Positions 34,117 through 43,063 of a stretch of 50,974 nucleotides of DNA are shown piece after piece. Numbering within the stretch: the first letter of the stretch is position 1; each line of letters starts with the position of its first letter. Location: assembly GCA_016872725.1 (NCBI GenBank), contig VGZC01000044.1, forward strand, positions 1 to 50,974, in the 5' to 3' direction. Origin of the DNA: Planctomycetota bacterium. GTDB lineage: Bacteria > Planctomycetota > Planctomycetia > Pirellulales > Pirellulaceae. The notes below the pieces were generated by a model, which saw only the letters and a program-made list of their open reading frames with translations, was not told where the DNA came from and made no database searches. Both the position numbers and the translations under genes were made by a program.

Positions 34117-35640
34117 ATGCGCGCCGGTAAACGCTTGACGCGTGCAATCCTGATGATCGGACTGTTGTCGCTTGCGCCGCGCGCCGCATCGGACGAACCG
34201 ACCGGCGTGTTCAAGATCGTGGTCGTGGATGAACAAACCGGCCGAGGTGTTCCGCTCGTGGAACTGCGCACCATGGCCCAACATCGGTACGTGACCGATT
34301 CCGCCGGCGCGGCGGCGATCCGCGATCCGGAACTGTTCGGACAGACGGCCTTCTTTTACGTGGGCAGCCATGGCTACGAATTCGCGAAAGACGGTTTTGG
34401 TTTCCAGGGAAAGTCGGTTTCCGTCGTGCCCGGAGGCTCCGCGCAATTCATGATCAAACGGATCAACATGGCCGAACGCCTCTATCGTGTGACCGGCGCC
34501 GGCATCTACGCCGACACGGTGCTCGCCGGTGGTCGGGCGCCCATCGCCCATCCGCTGCTCAACGCGCAGGTCACCGGTTCCGACAGCGTCGTGACCGCGC
34601 TCTACCATGGACGCATCTATTGGTTCTGGGGCGACACGAACCGACCCAAGTACCCGCTCGGCCTCTTCCACGTCCCCGGCGCGACGTCGCGTCCGCCGAG
34701 CGATGGCGGGCTGGATCCCGACAAGGGCGTTGACCTCGAATACTTCGTCAATGACGACGGATTCGCGAAAGCCATGTGCAAGATGCCCGGTGAAGGGCCC
34801 ACGTGGATCAACGGCTTGACCGTGCTGCGCGACGCCGACGGACGCGAGCGGCTGTTTTGCGGGTACGTCAAGGTGCGCGGAATGCTCGAAATCCACGAAC
34901 GGGGCATCGCCGAATTCGATGACGCAAAGAACGCGTTCCGTCAGGTGAAATCGTTTGCCAAGGACGTCCCCCTATTCCCGGGGGGGCACCCGGTGCGGCA
35001 TTCGGTCGACGGAGTCGATTACGTCTATTTCGGCGAAGCGACGGCGACGGCTCGCGTGCGGGCGACCGTCGAGTCATTCCTCGACTTGAGCCGATACGAG
35101 GGTTTTACGTGCCTGGTGGCCGGGTCGCGAGCCGATGCGCCGCGCGTCGAACGCGATGATGCGGGGCGCGTCGTGTGGGGATGGAAACAGGACACCCCGC
35201 CGATCGATCGCGGCCTCGAAGAAAAACTGACCCAAAGCGGTCAGCTCAAGGCGGACGAGGCGCGCCTGCGCACCGTGGATGCGGATAGCGGTAAGCCCGT
35301 GCTCGTCCACAACGGTTCCATCACCTGGAATGAACATCGGGGACGGTGGATCAGCATTTTCACGCAGAGCTTCGGTTCCTCGATGCTCGGCGAGATCTGG
35401 TACGCCGAGTCCGACGCGCCGGAAGGCCCGTTGCCGAAAGCGGTGAAGATCCTCACCCATGACAAATACAGTTTCTACAATCCGAAGCAGCACCCGTATT
35501 TCAGCGCCGGTCGTCACGTGTACTTCGAAGGGACCTACACGCATACGTTTTCGGGCGGCACCGAGCAGACCTCCCGGTACGACTACAACCAGATCATGTA
35601 CCGGCTCGACGTGGACGACCCGCGTTTGAAAGGGCTCCAG

Positions 35641-35643
<3 letters not shown>
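34117..35643 (+). CDS. Secreted protein of unknown function (possible five-bladed propeller)
   Basis: The 508-residue protein has a clear signal peptide (MRAGKRLTRAILMIGLLSL...AASDE). A short N-terminal beta domain (about 28-118) contains FKIVVVDEQTGRGVPLVELRT, which looks like a carboxypeptidase-regulatory/Ig-like strand pattern. After that the chain has segments typical of glycoside-hydrolase-type five-bladed propellers (TALYHGRIYWFWGDTNR, SITWNEHRGRWISIFTQSFG, GEIWYAESDAPEGPLPKAV). This suggests a DUF4185-like carbohydrate-active or binding protein, but I cannot assign an activity. AGGAGG lies shortly before the ATG. The stop codon overlaps the 3' end of the tRNA-Lys gene on the other strand. 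Confidence 0.8.
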
Positions 35644-35713
<70 letters not shown>

Positions 35714-35997
35714 AAGGTGTTTTGCAGTAACGCTTTAGGGCGATTTGTCCGAGCCCGCCTTCTCCGGGTACGCCTCAGACTACCCCCCCATTTTTCTTGC
35801 ACGGGCCTTCCGCCCGATCCCAGGTCGCCGATGCCCGAATCGACGACTTGGGACTCGGTCGCGCAGTTTACCATGCGCCGCGCCGACCGCAAACGGCCCA
35901 CCGCGCGGCCGCCAACCCGTCCCGCGACAGCGGCGACCCATGAAGGCCGCGCCGTGCACGGAATGCGAGAATCGGTTGTTTGGGAAGAAGGCTGAAC

Positions 35998-36026
35998 TTG
36001 CCCGAATCCCCGGAGGTTGTTACAAG
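35998..36026 (+). promoter_or_regulatory. Candidate promoter TTGCCC-N17-TACAAG before the polysaccharide genes
   Basis: TTGCCC (35998-36003) and TACAAG (36021-36026) with a 17-bp spacer lie 73 bp before the ATG of the heparinase-like gene. The same hexamers with the same spacing occur at 22185-22213. The 385-bp gap after the tRNA (35714-36098) shows no other supported feature. Confidence 0.45.
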
Positions 36027-36098
36027 GTTCTCCCGCCCAACGGCGTGTGGAGCCACGGACGTTTTCTTGGGTTGGAGCGTGAGTTCGAGCCGACGCCC

Positions 36099-37937
36099 AT
36101 GGCGCACCCAACACTTCCATGCCTGTTCCGGACGCTCCGCCATTTGCGATGGAGCCAGGTCGTCGCGAGGCTGCGAAGAACGGCGCTCCGCACGTTGCGA
36201 CTCACCGACTGGCCATGCCCCGCGATCGGATCGGTCGACGCGCGTTCGGTCCGAGACGATTTTCCCCGGATGGTTCGTCCGAGTTCCCGTTCAACCGAAG
36301 CGTTGGAGCGTTCGCTCGCTCAGTGGAGTGACGGCGTCTTCGAGCATCTCGGGCGCGCCGAGTCGATTGGACGGCATCGTCCGGACTGGCGGCTTGACGA
36401 TCCCAAGCACGACCGCCTGTGGACGTTCACGCTGCATTACCACGGCTGGGCCCATGAAATGGCCCGCATCGTGGGCTCAAAGGGCAAGCATGCCGATCAG
36501 GCGGCCTTGCTTCTTCATGCGTACCTTGGCGATTGGATGGAACGATGCGCGCCGCGAAGGATCGATCCGCGTTCGCCCGCATGGAACGCCTACACGGTCG
36601 CGTCCCGAATCGTGTCGTGGATCCGCGCCTACCACGGCGCGGGGGCCGATCCGCGCCTCGCGCTTCCTTCCTTCCTTCCGTGCCTTTGGCGGCAGGCTCG
36701 GTTCCTCTTCCACAACATCGAATGGGACCTGCGCGCGAACCACCTGATCCGCGATGCGGTCGGCCTCGCATGGGCCGGTCGGTTCTTTGAAGGCAACGAG
36801 CCGCGCCGGTGGCAAGCCCGCTCCGATGAGCTCGCCGCCGACCAGTTCCGCGAACAGATCCTGGCCGACGGATCGCATTTTGAACGCAGCCCGCACTATC
36901 ACGTCGAGGTCATGCGGGATTGTCTCGATCTTGCGTGCCTGACCGAGGATCACGGTCTCGCGACGGAATGGAAGCGGGTCTGGCGCGCGATGGCCGGGTA
37001 CATCGCGTGGCTTCGCCATCCCGACGGGTCGTGTCCCCAATTCAACGACGGCGGAACGTGCCGCCCGGATGGGATGCATCACGACATGCCATGGGCGTTC
37101 GAAAGCTCACCAGACGCGCGGCGGCCCGAGGGAGCTCGGCATTTCCCGCGGGCGGGCATCGTCGTGTGGCACGGCACGCCTTGGACGGTCTTCTTCGATG
37201 TCGGTCCGATAGGTCCGGATTGCCAGCCCGGCCACGGTCATGCCGACACGTTGACGGTCGACGCGTCGTACGGAACCGATCGGCTCCTGATCGACGCGGG
37301 TTGCCATGGTTACGACAACGACGCCCGTCGCGCGTTCGACCGCTCGACCGGAGCGCACAACACGGTGCGCATCGACGGGGTCGATTCGAGCGAAATGTGG
37401 GGCATCTTTCGCGTGGGTCGCCGAGCGCGACCGATCAACGTCGGGTGCGATGCGGACGTCGCGGGAATGCGCGCCGAAGGCTCGCACGACGGCTACGATT
37501 TCCTGAACGGAGCACCACGGCATGGCCGATCGGTGCGGGTCCGCAACCACGGAAGCCTCGAGATCGACGATCGAATCACCGGCGCGGGGTCGCATCGGAT
37601 TGACGGCGGATGGCTCCTCGCGCCCGGATGGCGCGCGTCGGCCGTGCCGGGAGGCTGGGATGTCATGAATGACGGGCAGGCGATTCATGTGCGATTGGCC
37701 TCCGACCAGGACATTGCGCCGTCGGTCGAGCGGCGGTCCGTGCACCCGGACTACGGCGTCGAACGAACGACCTGCCGACTGCAATGGGCCTATCGCGGTC
37801 CGTTGCCGCTGCGCGTGACAACCCGGTTTGAACCGATGGCGATCCGCCCCGGCGCGAACGCGGAGCGGGCGGACATGGTTTGGAACGAGCCGCAAGCCGG
37901 CGGAGTGGAACGGAATCCATGCACATTCTCTTCTTGA
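36099..37937 (+). CDS. Heparinase II/III-like protein
   Basis: The 612-residue protein has an alpha/alpha-toroid N-terminal half (WNAYTVASRIVSWIRAY, NHLIRDAVGLAWAGRFF, ILADGSHFERSPHYHVEVMRD). A heparinase II/III beta-sandwich half follows (GHGHADTLTVDASYGTDRL, GAHNTVRIDGVDSSEMWG). Genes of this type are common in bacterial capsule and exopolysaccharide loci, where the protein is thought to trim or process acidic polysaccharide. No signal peptide is obvious at the chosen start. The frame is open upstream to 35745, but the ATG at 36099 is where family-like sequence begins. It overlaps the following GT4 gene by 19 bp, so the two are coupled. Confidence 0.85.
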   Translation: MAHPTLPCLFRTLRHLRWSQVVARLRRTALRTLRLTDWPCPAIGSVDARSVRDDFPRMVRPSSRSTEALERSLAQWSDGVFEHLGRAESIGRHRPDWRLDDPKHDRLWTFTLHYHGWAHEMARIVGSKGKHADQAALLLHAYLGDWMERCAPRRIDPRSPAWNAYTVASRIVSWIRAYHGAGADPRLALPSFLPCLWRQARFLFHNIEWDLRANHLIRDAVGLAWAGRFFEGNEPRRWQARSDELAADQFREQILADGSHFERSPHYHVEVMRDCLDLACLTEDHGLATEWKRVWRAMAGYIAWLRHPDGSCPQFNDGGTCRPDGMHHDMPWAFESSPDARRPEGARHFPRAGIVVWHGTPWTVFFDVGPIGPDCQPGHGHADTLTVDASYGTDRLLIDAGCHGYDNDARRAFDRSTGAHNTVRIDGVDSSEMWGIFRVGRRARPINVGCDADVAGMRAEGSHDGYDFLNGAPRHGRSVRVRNHGSLEIDDRITGAGSHRIDGGWLLAPGWRASAVPGGWDVMNDGQAIHVRLASDQDIAPSVERRSVHPDYGVERTTCRLQWAYRGPLPLRVTTRFEPMAIRPGANAERADMVWNEPQAGGVERNPCTFSS

Positions 37938-39217
37938 GCCACAACTTCCCGCCGGAAGTCAATGCTCTGGCGACACGGACGTTCGAACATTGCCGCCGAT
38001 GGGTCGCCCAGGGCCATCGCGTGACGGTCATCACGTGCGCGCCGAATTACCCGCGAGGCGTCGTGTTCCCCGGGTACCGCAACGCGTGGCGGACCGAGGA
38101 GACGATGTCGGGCATCCGAGTCGTGCGCGTCGGCACGCTGATCGCCGCGAATGAGGGTCTTCTTCGCCGGACGGTCTATTACCTGAGTTACATGCTCCGC
38201 GCGGCGTTCGCCGGAGCCGCGCTGCGCGATGTCGACGTCATCGTCTCCAGTTCCCCGCAGTTCTTCGGCGGCTGGGCGGGGGCGCTGTGCAAACGCATTC
38301 GGCGCAGGCCGTTCGTGCTGGAAGTCCGCGACCTTTGGCCCGAATCGATCCTCGCCGTCGGAGCGATGGAACGGACGGCCTTCATCCGGTTCCTCGAATG
38401 GCTCGAACAACGGATGTACGCCGCCGCCGACCATATCGTGACGGTCGGCGACGGATACCGGCGCCAACTCGTCGCGCGCGGAGTCCCGCCTACCAAGATC
38501 GATGTGGTTCCCAACGGCATCGATGCCGAATCGGCTCGACCCCGGTTTGATCCGCGCGACGTGCGCCGCGGGCTCGGCGCCGAACGAAAATTCGTCTGTG
38601 CCTATGTCGGAACGATCGGCATGGCGCATGGACTGGGCGTCGTGCTGGACGCGGCCGAGCGCGCCCGTCTGGCGGGAAGGCGCGACGTCGAGTTCTGGCT
38701 GGTCGGCGACGGCGCCGAGCGGCGATCGCTCGAACGCGAGGCCGATCGCCGACGTCTCGACAACGTGCGGTTCCTCGGCCTCGTCCCGAGGGACCGGGTC
38801 GCCTCGTACGTCGCCGCCGCCGACGCGTGCCTCGTGCACCTGCGCGGCGCTGCACTGTTCGAAACGGTGATCCCATCCAAGATCTTCGAGACGATGGCCG
38901 CCGAAACGCCGATCGTGATGGGCGTGCGCGGAGATGCGTGCCGGATCGTCGTCGAACAGGGCGCCGGTGTCGCCATGACGCCGGACGACGGCGAGTCGCT
39001 GCTCCAATGCCTCGACCGCATCGCCGCGAACCCCGGCGCCTACCGCAACGGCCGCGCATTCGTGCTGCGCGAATACAACCGCGATTCGCTCGCCCTCCAA
39101 ATGCTCGACGCCATCCTGCGCACCGCCGCGCGCCGCGACATGGGCGGCGTTTCCGCGCCAGGCGGACCCCAAACCCAATCCGACCCGGCGATGGAGTCCC
39201 GCCGCAAGGCCGCGTGA
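37919..39217 (+). CDS. Glycosyltransferase family 4 (WbuB-like)
   Basis: The 432-residue protein adds a sugar to a lipid-linked intermediate in the cytoplasm. It has the GT4 N-terminal LFLSHNFPPEVNALATRTFEH, the acceptor-domain VLEVRDLWPESILAVGAM and the linker VVPNGIDAE. The C-terminal half has CAYVGTIGMAHGLGVVLDAAE, LVGDGAERRSLE and IPSKIFETMAAETPIVMG. The pattern closely follows the WbuB type of capsule/O-antigen glycosyltransferases. The ATG at 37919 lies inside the end of the heparinase-like gene. The C-terminal 25 residues are a Pro/Gln tail. Confidence 0.93.
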   Translation: MHILFLSHNFPPEVNALATRTFEHCRRWVAQGHRVTVITCAPNYPRGVVFPGYRNAWRTEETMSGIRVVRVGTLIAANEGLLRRTVYYLSYMLRAAFAGAALRDVDVIVSSSPQFFGGWAGALCKRIRRRPFVLEVRDLWPESILAVGAMERTAFIRFLEWLEQRMYAAADHIVTVGDGYRRQLVARGVPPTKIDVVPNGIDAESARPRFDPRDVRRGLGAERKFVCAYVGTIGMAHGLGVVLDAAERARLAGRRDVEFWLVGDGAERRSLEREADRRRLDNVRFLGLVPRDRVASYVAAADACLVHLRGAALFETVIPSKIFETMAAETPIVMGVRGDACRIVVEQGAGVAMTPDDGESLLQCLDRIAANPGAYRNGRAFVLREYNRDSLALQMLDAILRTAARRDMGGVSAPGGPQTQSDPAMESRRKAA

Positions 39218-39247
39218 CGCGGGAGCCGATCGGTCAAAGGAAACACC

Positions 39248-40291
39248 ATGTCCCATTCGGTTGGGCTCGAACGCGTGCTTGTCACCGGCGCCAATGGGTT
39301 CATCGGCGCCGCGCTGGGGCGTCGGTTGGTTCACGAAGGCGTCCGGGTCGCCGGCGTCGTGCGTCGATCCGAAGCGGCCCGTGAACTGCCGCGCGGCGTC
39401 GAACCGATTCTCGTCGGCGATTTCCGTGATTCCGCCGCCCTGGATGGGGCTCTGATGCGAGCGGGGTTTCGTTCGTTCGACGCGGTCGTCCACCTTGCCG
39501 CGCGCGTCCATCAAATGCGAGAGACGGCATCCGACCCCCTCGCGAGCTACCGCGAAACCAACACGCTTGCGACGCGGCGGCTCGCACGGTGGGCCGCGCA
39601 CCGCGGCGCGCGGCGGTTCGTCTTCGTCAGCTCCGTCAAAGTCCACGGTGAGGGTACCGCATGGGGCGAATCGCCAAGGACCTACGTCGAATCGGACCTG
39701 CCCGAGCCCCGCGATCCGTATGGGATCAGCAAGTGGGAAGCCGAACAGGAACTCGAACGCGTCGCGGCGTCGACCGCCTTGCAAACGGTCGTCCTCCGAC
39801 CAACGCTCGTCTATGGGCCCGGAGTCCGCGCGAATTTCCTCGAACTGCTGCGACTCGTTCGGTCCGGATGGCCGTTGCCGCTCGGCGGCGTCTCCAACGC
39901 GCGAAGTCTCGTCCACATCGAGAACCTCGTCGATGCGATCCGCGCGAGTCTGGGCCACCCTCGAGCGGTTGGCGAGACATTCCTGGTGAGTGATGATGAG
40001 CACCTGTCGACTCCCGAGTTGATTCGGCACATGGCCTCCGGAATGGGCATCCAGCCGCGGCTCATTTCCTGCCCGCCGGCTCTCCTTGTGTGGGTCGGGC
40101 GATGCACGGGACGGTCGGCGGCCGTGAGCCGGATTCTCGGGAGCCTGCGAGTCAGCAACCAGAAAATCCGGGATCGGCTCGATTGGCGGCCGCCGTTCTC
40201 CGCCCACCAAGGGCTCGAAGCGACGGCCAACTGGTATGCGACGGTCGGCCGCGCCGGGTTGAACGCGCCGAGCGATCGCCGCGCGGCCTAA
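39248..40291 (+). CDS. NAD-dependent epimerase/dehydratase (sugar nucleotide)
   Basis: The 347-residue extended short-chain dehydrogenase has the NAD motif VTGANGFIGAALG (about 12-24). It also has HLAARVHQMRETASDP, the SSVKVHGEG segment and the catalytic DPYGISK (YxxxK). These match the group of UDP-QuiNAc/UDP-GlcNAc 4-reductase or 4-epimerase enzymes found in O-antigen loci next to a priming transferase. The precise reaction is not fixed. AAAGGAA precedes the ATG. It follows the GT4 gene after 30 bp and precedes the priming transferase. Confidence 0.9.
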   Translation: MSHSVGLERVLVTGANGFIGAALGRRLVHEGVRVAGVVRRSEAARELPRGVEPILVGDFRDSAALDGALMRAGFRSFDAVVHLAARVHQMRETASDPLASYRETNTLATRRLARWAAHRGARRFVFVSSVKVHGEGTAWGESPRTYVESDLPEPRDPYGISKWEAEQELERVAASTALQTVVLRPTLVYGPGVRANFLELLRLVRSGWPLPLGGVSNARSLVHIENLVDAIRASLGHPRAVGETFLVSDDEHLSTPELIRHMASGMGIQPRLISCPPALLVWVGRCTGRSAAVSRILGSLRVSNQKIRDRLDWRPPFSAHQGLEATANWYATVGRAGLNAPSDRRAA

Positions 40292-40351
40292 CGAAACCCG
40301 CGACGGGTAAGGACGGTGCGCGTGTCGCGTGGATCCAAGAGGACGGCTGAA

Positions 40352-40930
40352 ATGAAACGATGGATCGATATCGCGGGCGCGGCCGGAGCGATCGTTCTGT
40401 TCAGTCCGATCATGCTGCTCGTGGCCATCGCGGTGAAGATGACATCCCGCGGCCCCGTGTTCTATTGGTCGGATCGAATCGGCCGTGAAAACCACGTCTT
40501 TCGGATGCCGAAGTTCCGCACCATGCGCGTCGACACGCCTCAGGTCGCCACGCACCTGCTCGCCAATCCGGTCCGCTACCTTACGCCGATCGGAGCGTGG
40601 ATTCGGGCGGCGAGCCTCGACGAATTGCCCCAATTGTGGAGCGTTCTTGTCGGAGACATGAGCCTCGTCGGGCCGCGCCCGGCTCTCTTCAATCAGGACG
40701 ATTTGATCGCCCTTCGGACCGAGCGGGGTGTCCACCGGCTCACTCCCGGTCTGACGGGCTGGGCTCAAATCAACGGCCGGGATGAACTGTCGATTCCCGA
40801 AAAGGTCGCGTACGACGCGCACTATCTCGCGCACCGGTCGCTCGCGTTCGACGCGATCATCCTCGCCCGCACCTTCATCAAAGTCGCGCGTCGGGAAGGC
40901 ATCGCGCGCGCCGGATCGCGCGGCGCGTGA
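40352..40930 (+). CDS. Sugar-phosphate transferase (initiating, PglC/WcaJ C-terminal type)
   Basis: Members of this monotopic phosphoglycosyl transferase family start repeat-unit assembly by moving a sugar-1-phosphate onto undecaprenyl phosphate. The 192-residue protein has the membrane re-entrant start MKRWIDIAGAAGAIVLFSP, then GPVFYWSDRIG, MPKFRTMR, SLDELPQLWSVLVGDMSLV, GPRPAL and GLTGWAQINGRDELSIPEK. These are complete family signatures. It is the short form, without the N-terminal four-helix domain of WcaJ. AGAGGA precedes the ATG at 40352. Confidence 0.95.
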   Translation: MKRWIDIAGAAGAIVLFSPIMLLVAIAVKMTSRGPVFYWSDRIGRENHVFRMPKFRTMRVDTPQVATHLLANPVRYLTPIGAWIRAASLDELPQLWSVLVGDMSLVGPRPALFNQDDLIALRTERGVHRLTPGLTGWAQINGRDELSIPEKVAYDAHYLAHRSLAFDAIILARTFIKVARREGIARAGSRGA

Positions 40931-40970
40931 CCACGGGCGCGCGGAACGCGTGAATGCGTGGCCGTGATGC

Positions 40971-41159
40971 CCCGGGGAATCCGATGTTGAGCGTATTGGG
41001 CAGGCGCCGCTCGGGATGCCCGTTGAGCGTCACCGACGGACCGAACCGCGAAGTCAGCTCGCGCCAAAGGCGATCGCGCAGTTCAAGAATCGCCCGATCG
41101 TCGATCCAATGGCCGGCGAGCGGTGTGGTCGCGTTGTAGTCCAAATAGACTCGTTTCAT
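40971..41159 (-). pseudogene. Cysteine desulfurase remnant with large internal deletion
   Basis: An ATG at 41159 begins MKRVYLDYNATTPL, the exact start expected of a NifS/IscS-type cysteine desulfurase. It continues without a break into LRDRLWREL, LNGHPERRLPNTLNIGFPG, which belongs to a position about 270-300 residues further on in intact enzymes. Roughly 260 codons are missing between residues 14 and 24, including the PLP-lysine and active-site regions. After GFPG the family similarity stops. The start overlaps an upstream minus-strand stop as ATGA. The gene is inactive as cysteine desulfurase. Confidence 0.85.
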
Positions 41160-41410
41160 TTGGCTCGAGCGGCCCTGCGACGCGGCCTTGGTTTGGCGTC
41201 CATCGATTTGCGGCTTGTCTTTTCCCGCGAGGCCTTCTTGGCGAGTGCCGCGGCGAGGCGGGCCTTGTCCGCCTGAAGATCGGCCGACGTGCGTTTGACG
41301 ACCGCGTCGTTTCTCCCCACGATGCGGAGCACGTCGATCACGAGCTTGGGTCGGCACAGGTAATAACATTCGAATACCCAATCGCCCGCCACCGTGCGGC
41401 ACAAGACGAG
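41156..41410 (-). other. Degenerate open frame upstream of the desulfurase remnant
   Basis: This open stretch reads VAGDWVFECYYLCRPKLVIDV and ends in a Lys/Arg/Ala-rich tail (KPRPRRRAARAK). Its TGA overlaps the desulfurase ATG as ATGA, as neighbouring coupled genes do here. The frame runs back into palindromic repeats with no convincing start. It is either the tail of a deleted gene or a small gene I cannot identify. Confidence 0.3.
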
Positions 41411-41443
41411 TACTCGACTCGGAGAGTCGAGCGACATTGTCGC
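41411..41443. repeat. 33-bp palindromic repeat, copy 1
   Basis: The unit contains two hairpins: CTCGACTC-gga-GAGTCGAG and GCGACA-t-TGTCGC. A third hairpin, CGGCCC-tcc-GGGCCG (41445-41459), follows directly. An identical 33-bp copy lies at 41491-41523, exactly 80 bp further on, in the same orientation. Confidence 0.92.
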
Positions 41444-41490
41444 TCGGCCCTCCGGGCCGAGATGCAGCGCGCGGGACTTTGCGGAAGCGG

Positions 41491-41523
41491 TACTCGACTC
41501 GGAGAGTCGAGCGACATTGTCGC
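41491..41523. repeat. 33-bp palindromic repeat, copy 2
   Basis: Identical to 41411-41443 with the same double-hairpin structure. It lies 101 bp before the ATG of the Gfo/Idh/MocA gene, so it could also fall within that gene's leader or promoter. Confidence 0.92.
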
Positions 41524-41623
41524 CGCTTGGGGTCCTTCGTCCGCTTGCTCGGCGCCCGTCGCATGGGTGAAAATGGCCCGTTGACCGGGCGGTCCCGACC
41601 CTTTTCAACGGCGAGGTGATCTC

Positions 41624-42937
41624 ATGGCATCGACATCGCGGCGGACGTTCTTGATGGGCGCGGGGGGAGGAATCGCCGCGCTGGCGGCCGGAACCGGTCG
41701 ATCCCGCGCCGCGCAGCCCGAACCGATCCGCCTCGGGCTCATCGGGTGCGGCGGAATGGGGTCCGGTCACCTCCGCCAACTGTCCTCGCGGAAAGACGCG
41801 CGCGTCGCCTGGGTATGCGACGTCGATCGGAATCGGCTCGCCGACTCCGTGAAGCTCGTCGACTCGCAATCGGGCTCGGCGCCCCAAGCGACCGGCGACC
41901 TCCGCAAGGTACTCGATGACGCGTCGATCGAGGCCGTCTTCATCGCGACCCCCGACCATTGGCATGTGCCGGCCGCCGTGCTCGCCCTCGACGCCGGAAA
42001 ACACGTCTACGTCGAAAAGCCGTGCTCCCACAACATCCATGAAGGCCGGTGCCTGGTCGATGCGGCGCGCCGTTCGGGCAAGCGGTTGCAGGTCGGCACG
42101 CAGAGCCGGAGCACGGCCGTCATCCGCGAGGCCATCGATAGAATTCGAGGCGGGGAAATCGGCGAGATCCTCGTCGCGAAGGCATGGAACAGCCAGCGAA
42201 GGGGCTCGATCGGCAAGACCGGACCTACCGATCCGCCCGACCATCTGGATTTTCCTATGTGGCTCGGCCCCGCCCCGGAAACCACCTATCGGTCGAACCT
42301 GCTGCACGGAGTATGGCGCTGGTGGTATGACTTCGGATGCGGAGACATCGGCAACGACGGAGTCCACGATATCGATGTCGCGTGCTGGGGGCTCGGCGTC
42401 ACCTCCCATCCGTCGTCGGTCGCATGCATCGGTAACAAATATTTCTTCGATGACGATCAGCAGTTTCCCGATACGCAGTACGCGGTCTTTGAATACGCCG
42501 AACCCGCGGGCCAGGGACGGAAACGCCAATTGATTTTCGAGCAACGGATCTGGTCGCCGTATGTGCAGGAAGGGTACGAAAACGGCGCCGCGTTTTACGG
42601 CACGAGCGGCCTATTGGTGCTCGGACACTCCGTCGGATGGAAGCTGTACGGCGAACGGAATCGGCTGATCGCGGAGAACGCGGGGCCGGCCGATCTCGTC
42701 GCCCACCACCAGAACTTCCTCGATTGCGTGCGGGGCGACGCTCCCGATACCAACGCGCCCGCGACAGCGGGCCACCTCGCGGCGACCCTCGTGCATCTCG
42801 CCAATATCTCGGCCCGCGTCGGCGGCCGGCTCACGTTCGATCCCGAGACCGAACGGATCACCGACCACGCCGAGGCCGCGAAAATGGTCGGCCGAACGTA
42901 TCGATCCGGACATTGGGCCATTCCGAGAACCGCGTGA
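41624..42937 (+). CDS. Tat-exported Gfo/Idh/MocA family oxidoreductase
   Basis: The 437-residue protein has a twin-arginine signal (TSRRTFLMGAGGGIAALAAG). It continues with the NAD(P)-binding GLIGCGGMGSGHL, the ATPDHWHVPAAVLALDAGKH segment and the HVYVEKPCSHNIHEG motif with the catalytic Lys-Pro. A C-terminal alpha/beta domain follows, with CGDIGNDGVHDIDVACWGLG. Planctomycetes have many such exported paralogues, thought to oxidise or rearrange sugars in the periplasm. The substrate is unknown. GAGGTGAT precedes the ATG closely, a strong Shine-Dalgarno. It stands between the degenerate patch and the amidohydrolase pair. Confidence 0.92.
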   Translation: MASTSRRTFLMGAGGGIAALAAGTGRSRAAQPEPIRLGLIGCGGMGSGHLRQLSSRKDARVAWVCDVDRNRLADSVKLVDSQSGSAPQATGDLRKVLDDASIEAVFIATPDHWHVPAAVLALDAGKHVYVEKPCSHNIHEGRCLVDAARRSGKRLQVGTQSRSTAVIREAIDRIRGGEIGEILVAKAWNSQRRGSIGKTGPTDPPDHLDFPMWLGPAPETTYRSNLLHGVWRWWYDFGCGDIGNDGVHDIDVACWGLGVTSHPSSVACIGNKYFFDDDQQFPDTQYAVFEYAEPAGQGRKRQLIFEQRIWSPYVQEGYENGAAFYGTSGLLVLGHSVGWKLYGERNRLIAENAGPADLVAHHQNFLDCVRGDAPDTNAPATAGHLAATLVHLANISARVGGRLTFDPETERITDHAEAAKMVGRTYRSGHWAIPRTA

Positions 42938-43063
42938 TTCGAGGATCGCCGCGTCGGACGCATCGCACCGGGACGATCGAACCCTTATACTGCGTTCCGT
43001 CCGCGTGCGGATCGCTCGTTGCCGCTCCGATGGAAGCGGAGTCCTTTGAAGGGCCGAAGCGTG

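Noticed and set aside
33902-34138. 78-codon + strand frame ahead of the secreted protein
   Set aside because: It begins exactly on the TTGACA -35 box and overlaps the next gene's signal peptide; no homology features.
37790-40834. 1014-codon open frame on the minus strand
   Set aside because: It mirrors the GT4, epimerase and priming-transferase genes, whose motifs are all on the + strand.
42986-42991. TATACT as a -10 box for the amidohydrolases
   Set aside because: No acceptable -35 at 16-18 bp.
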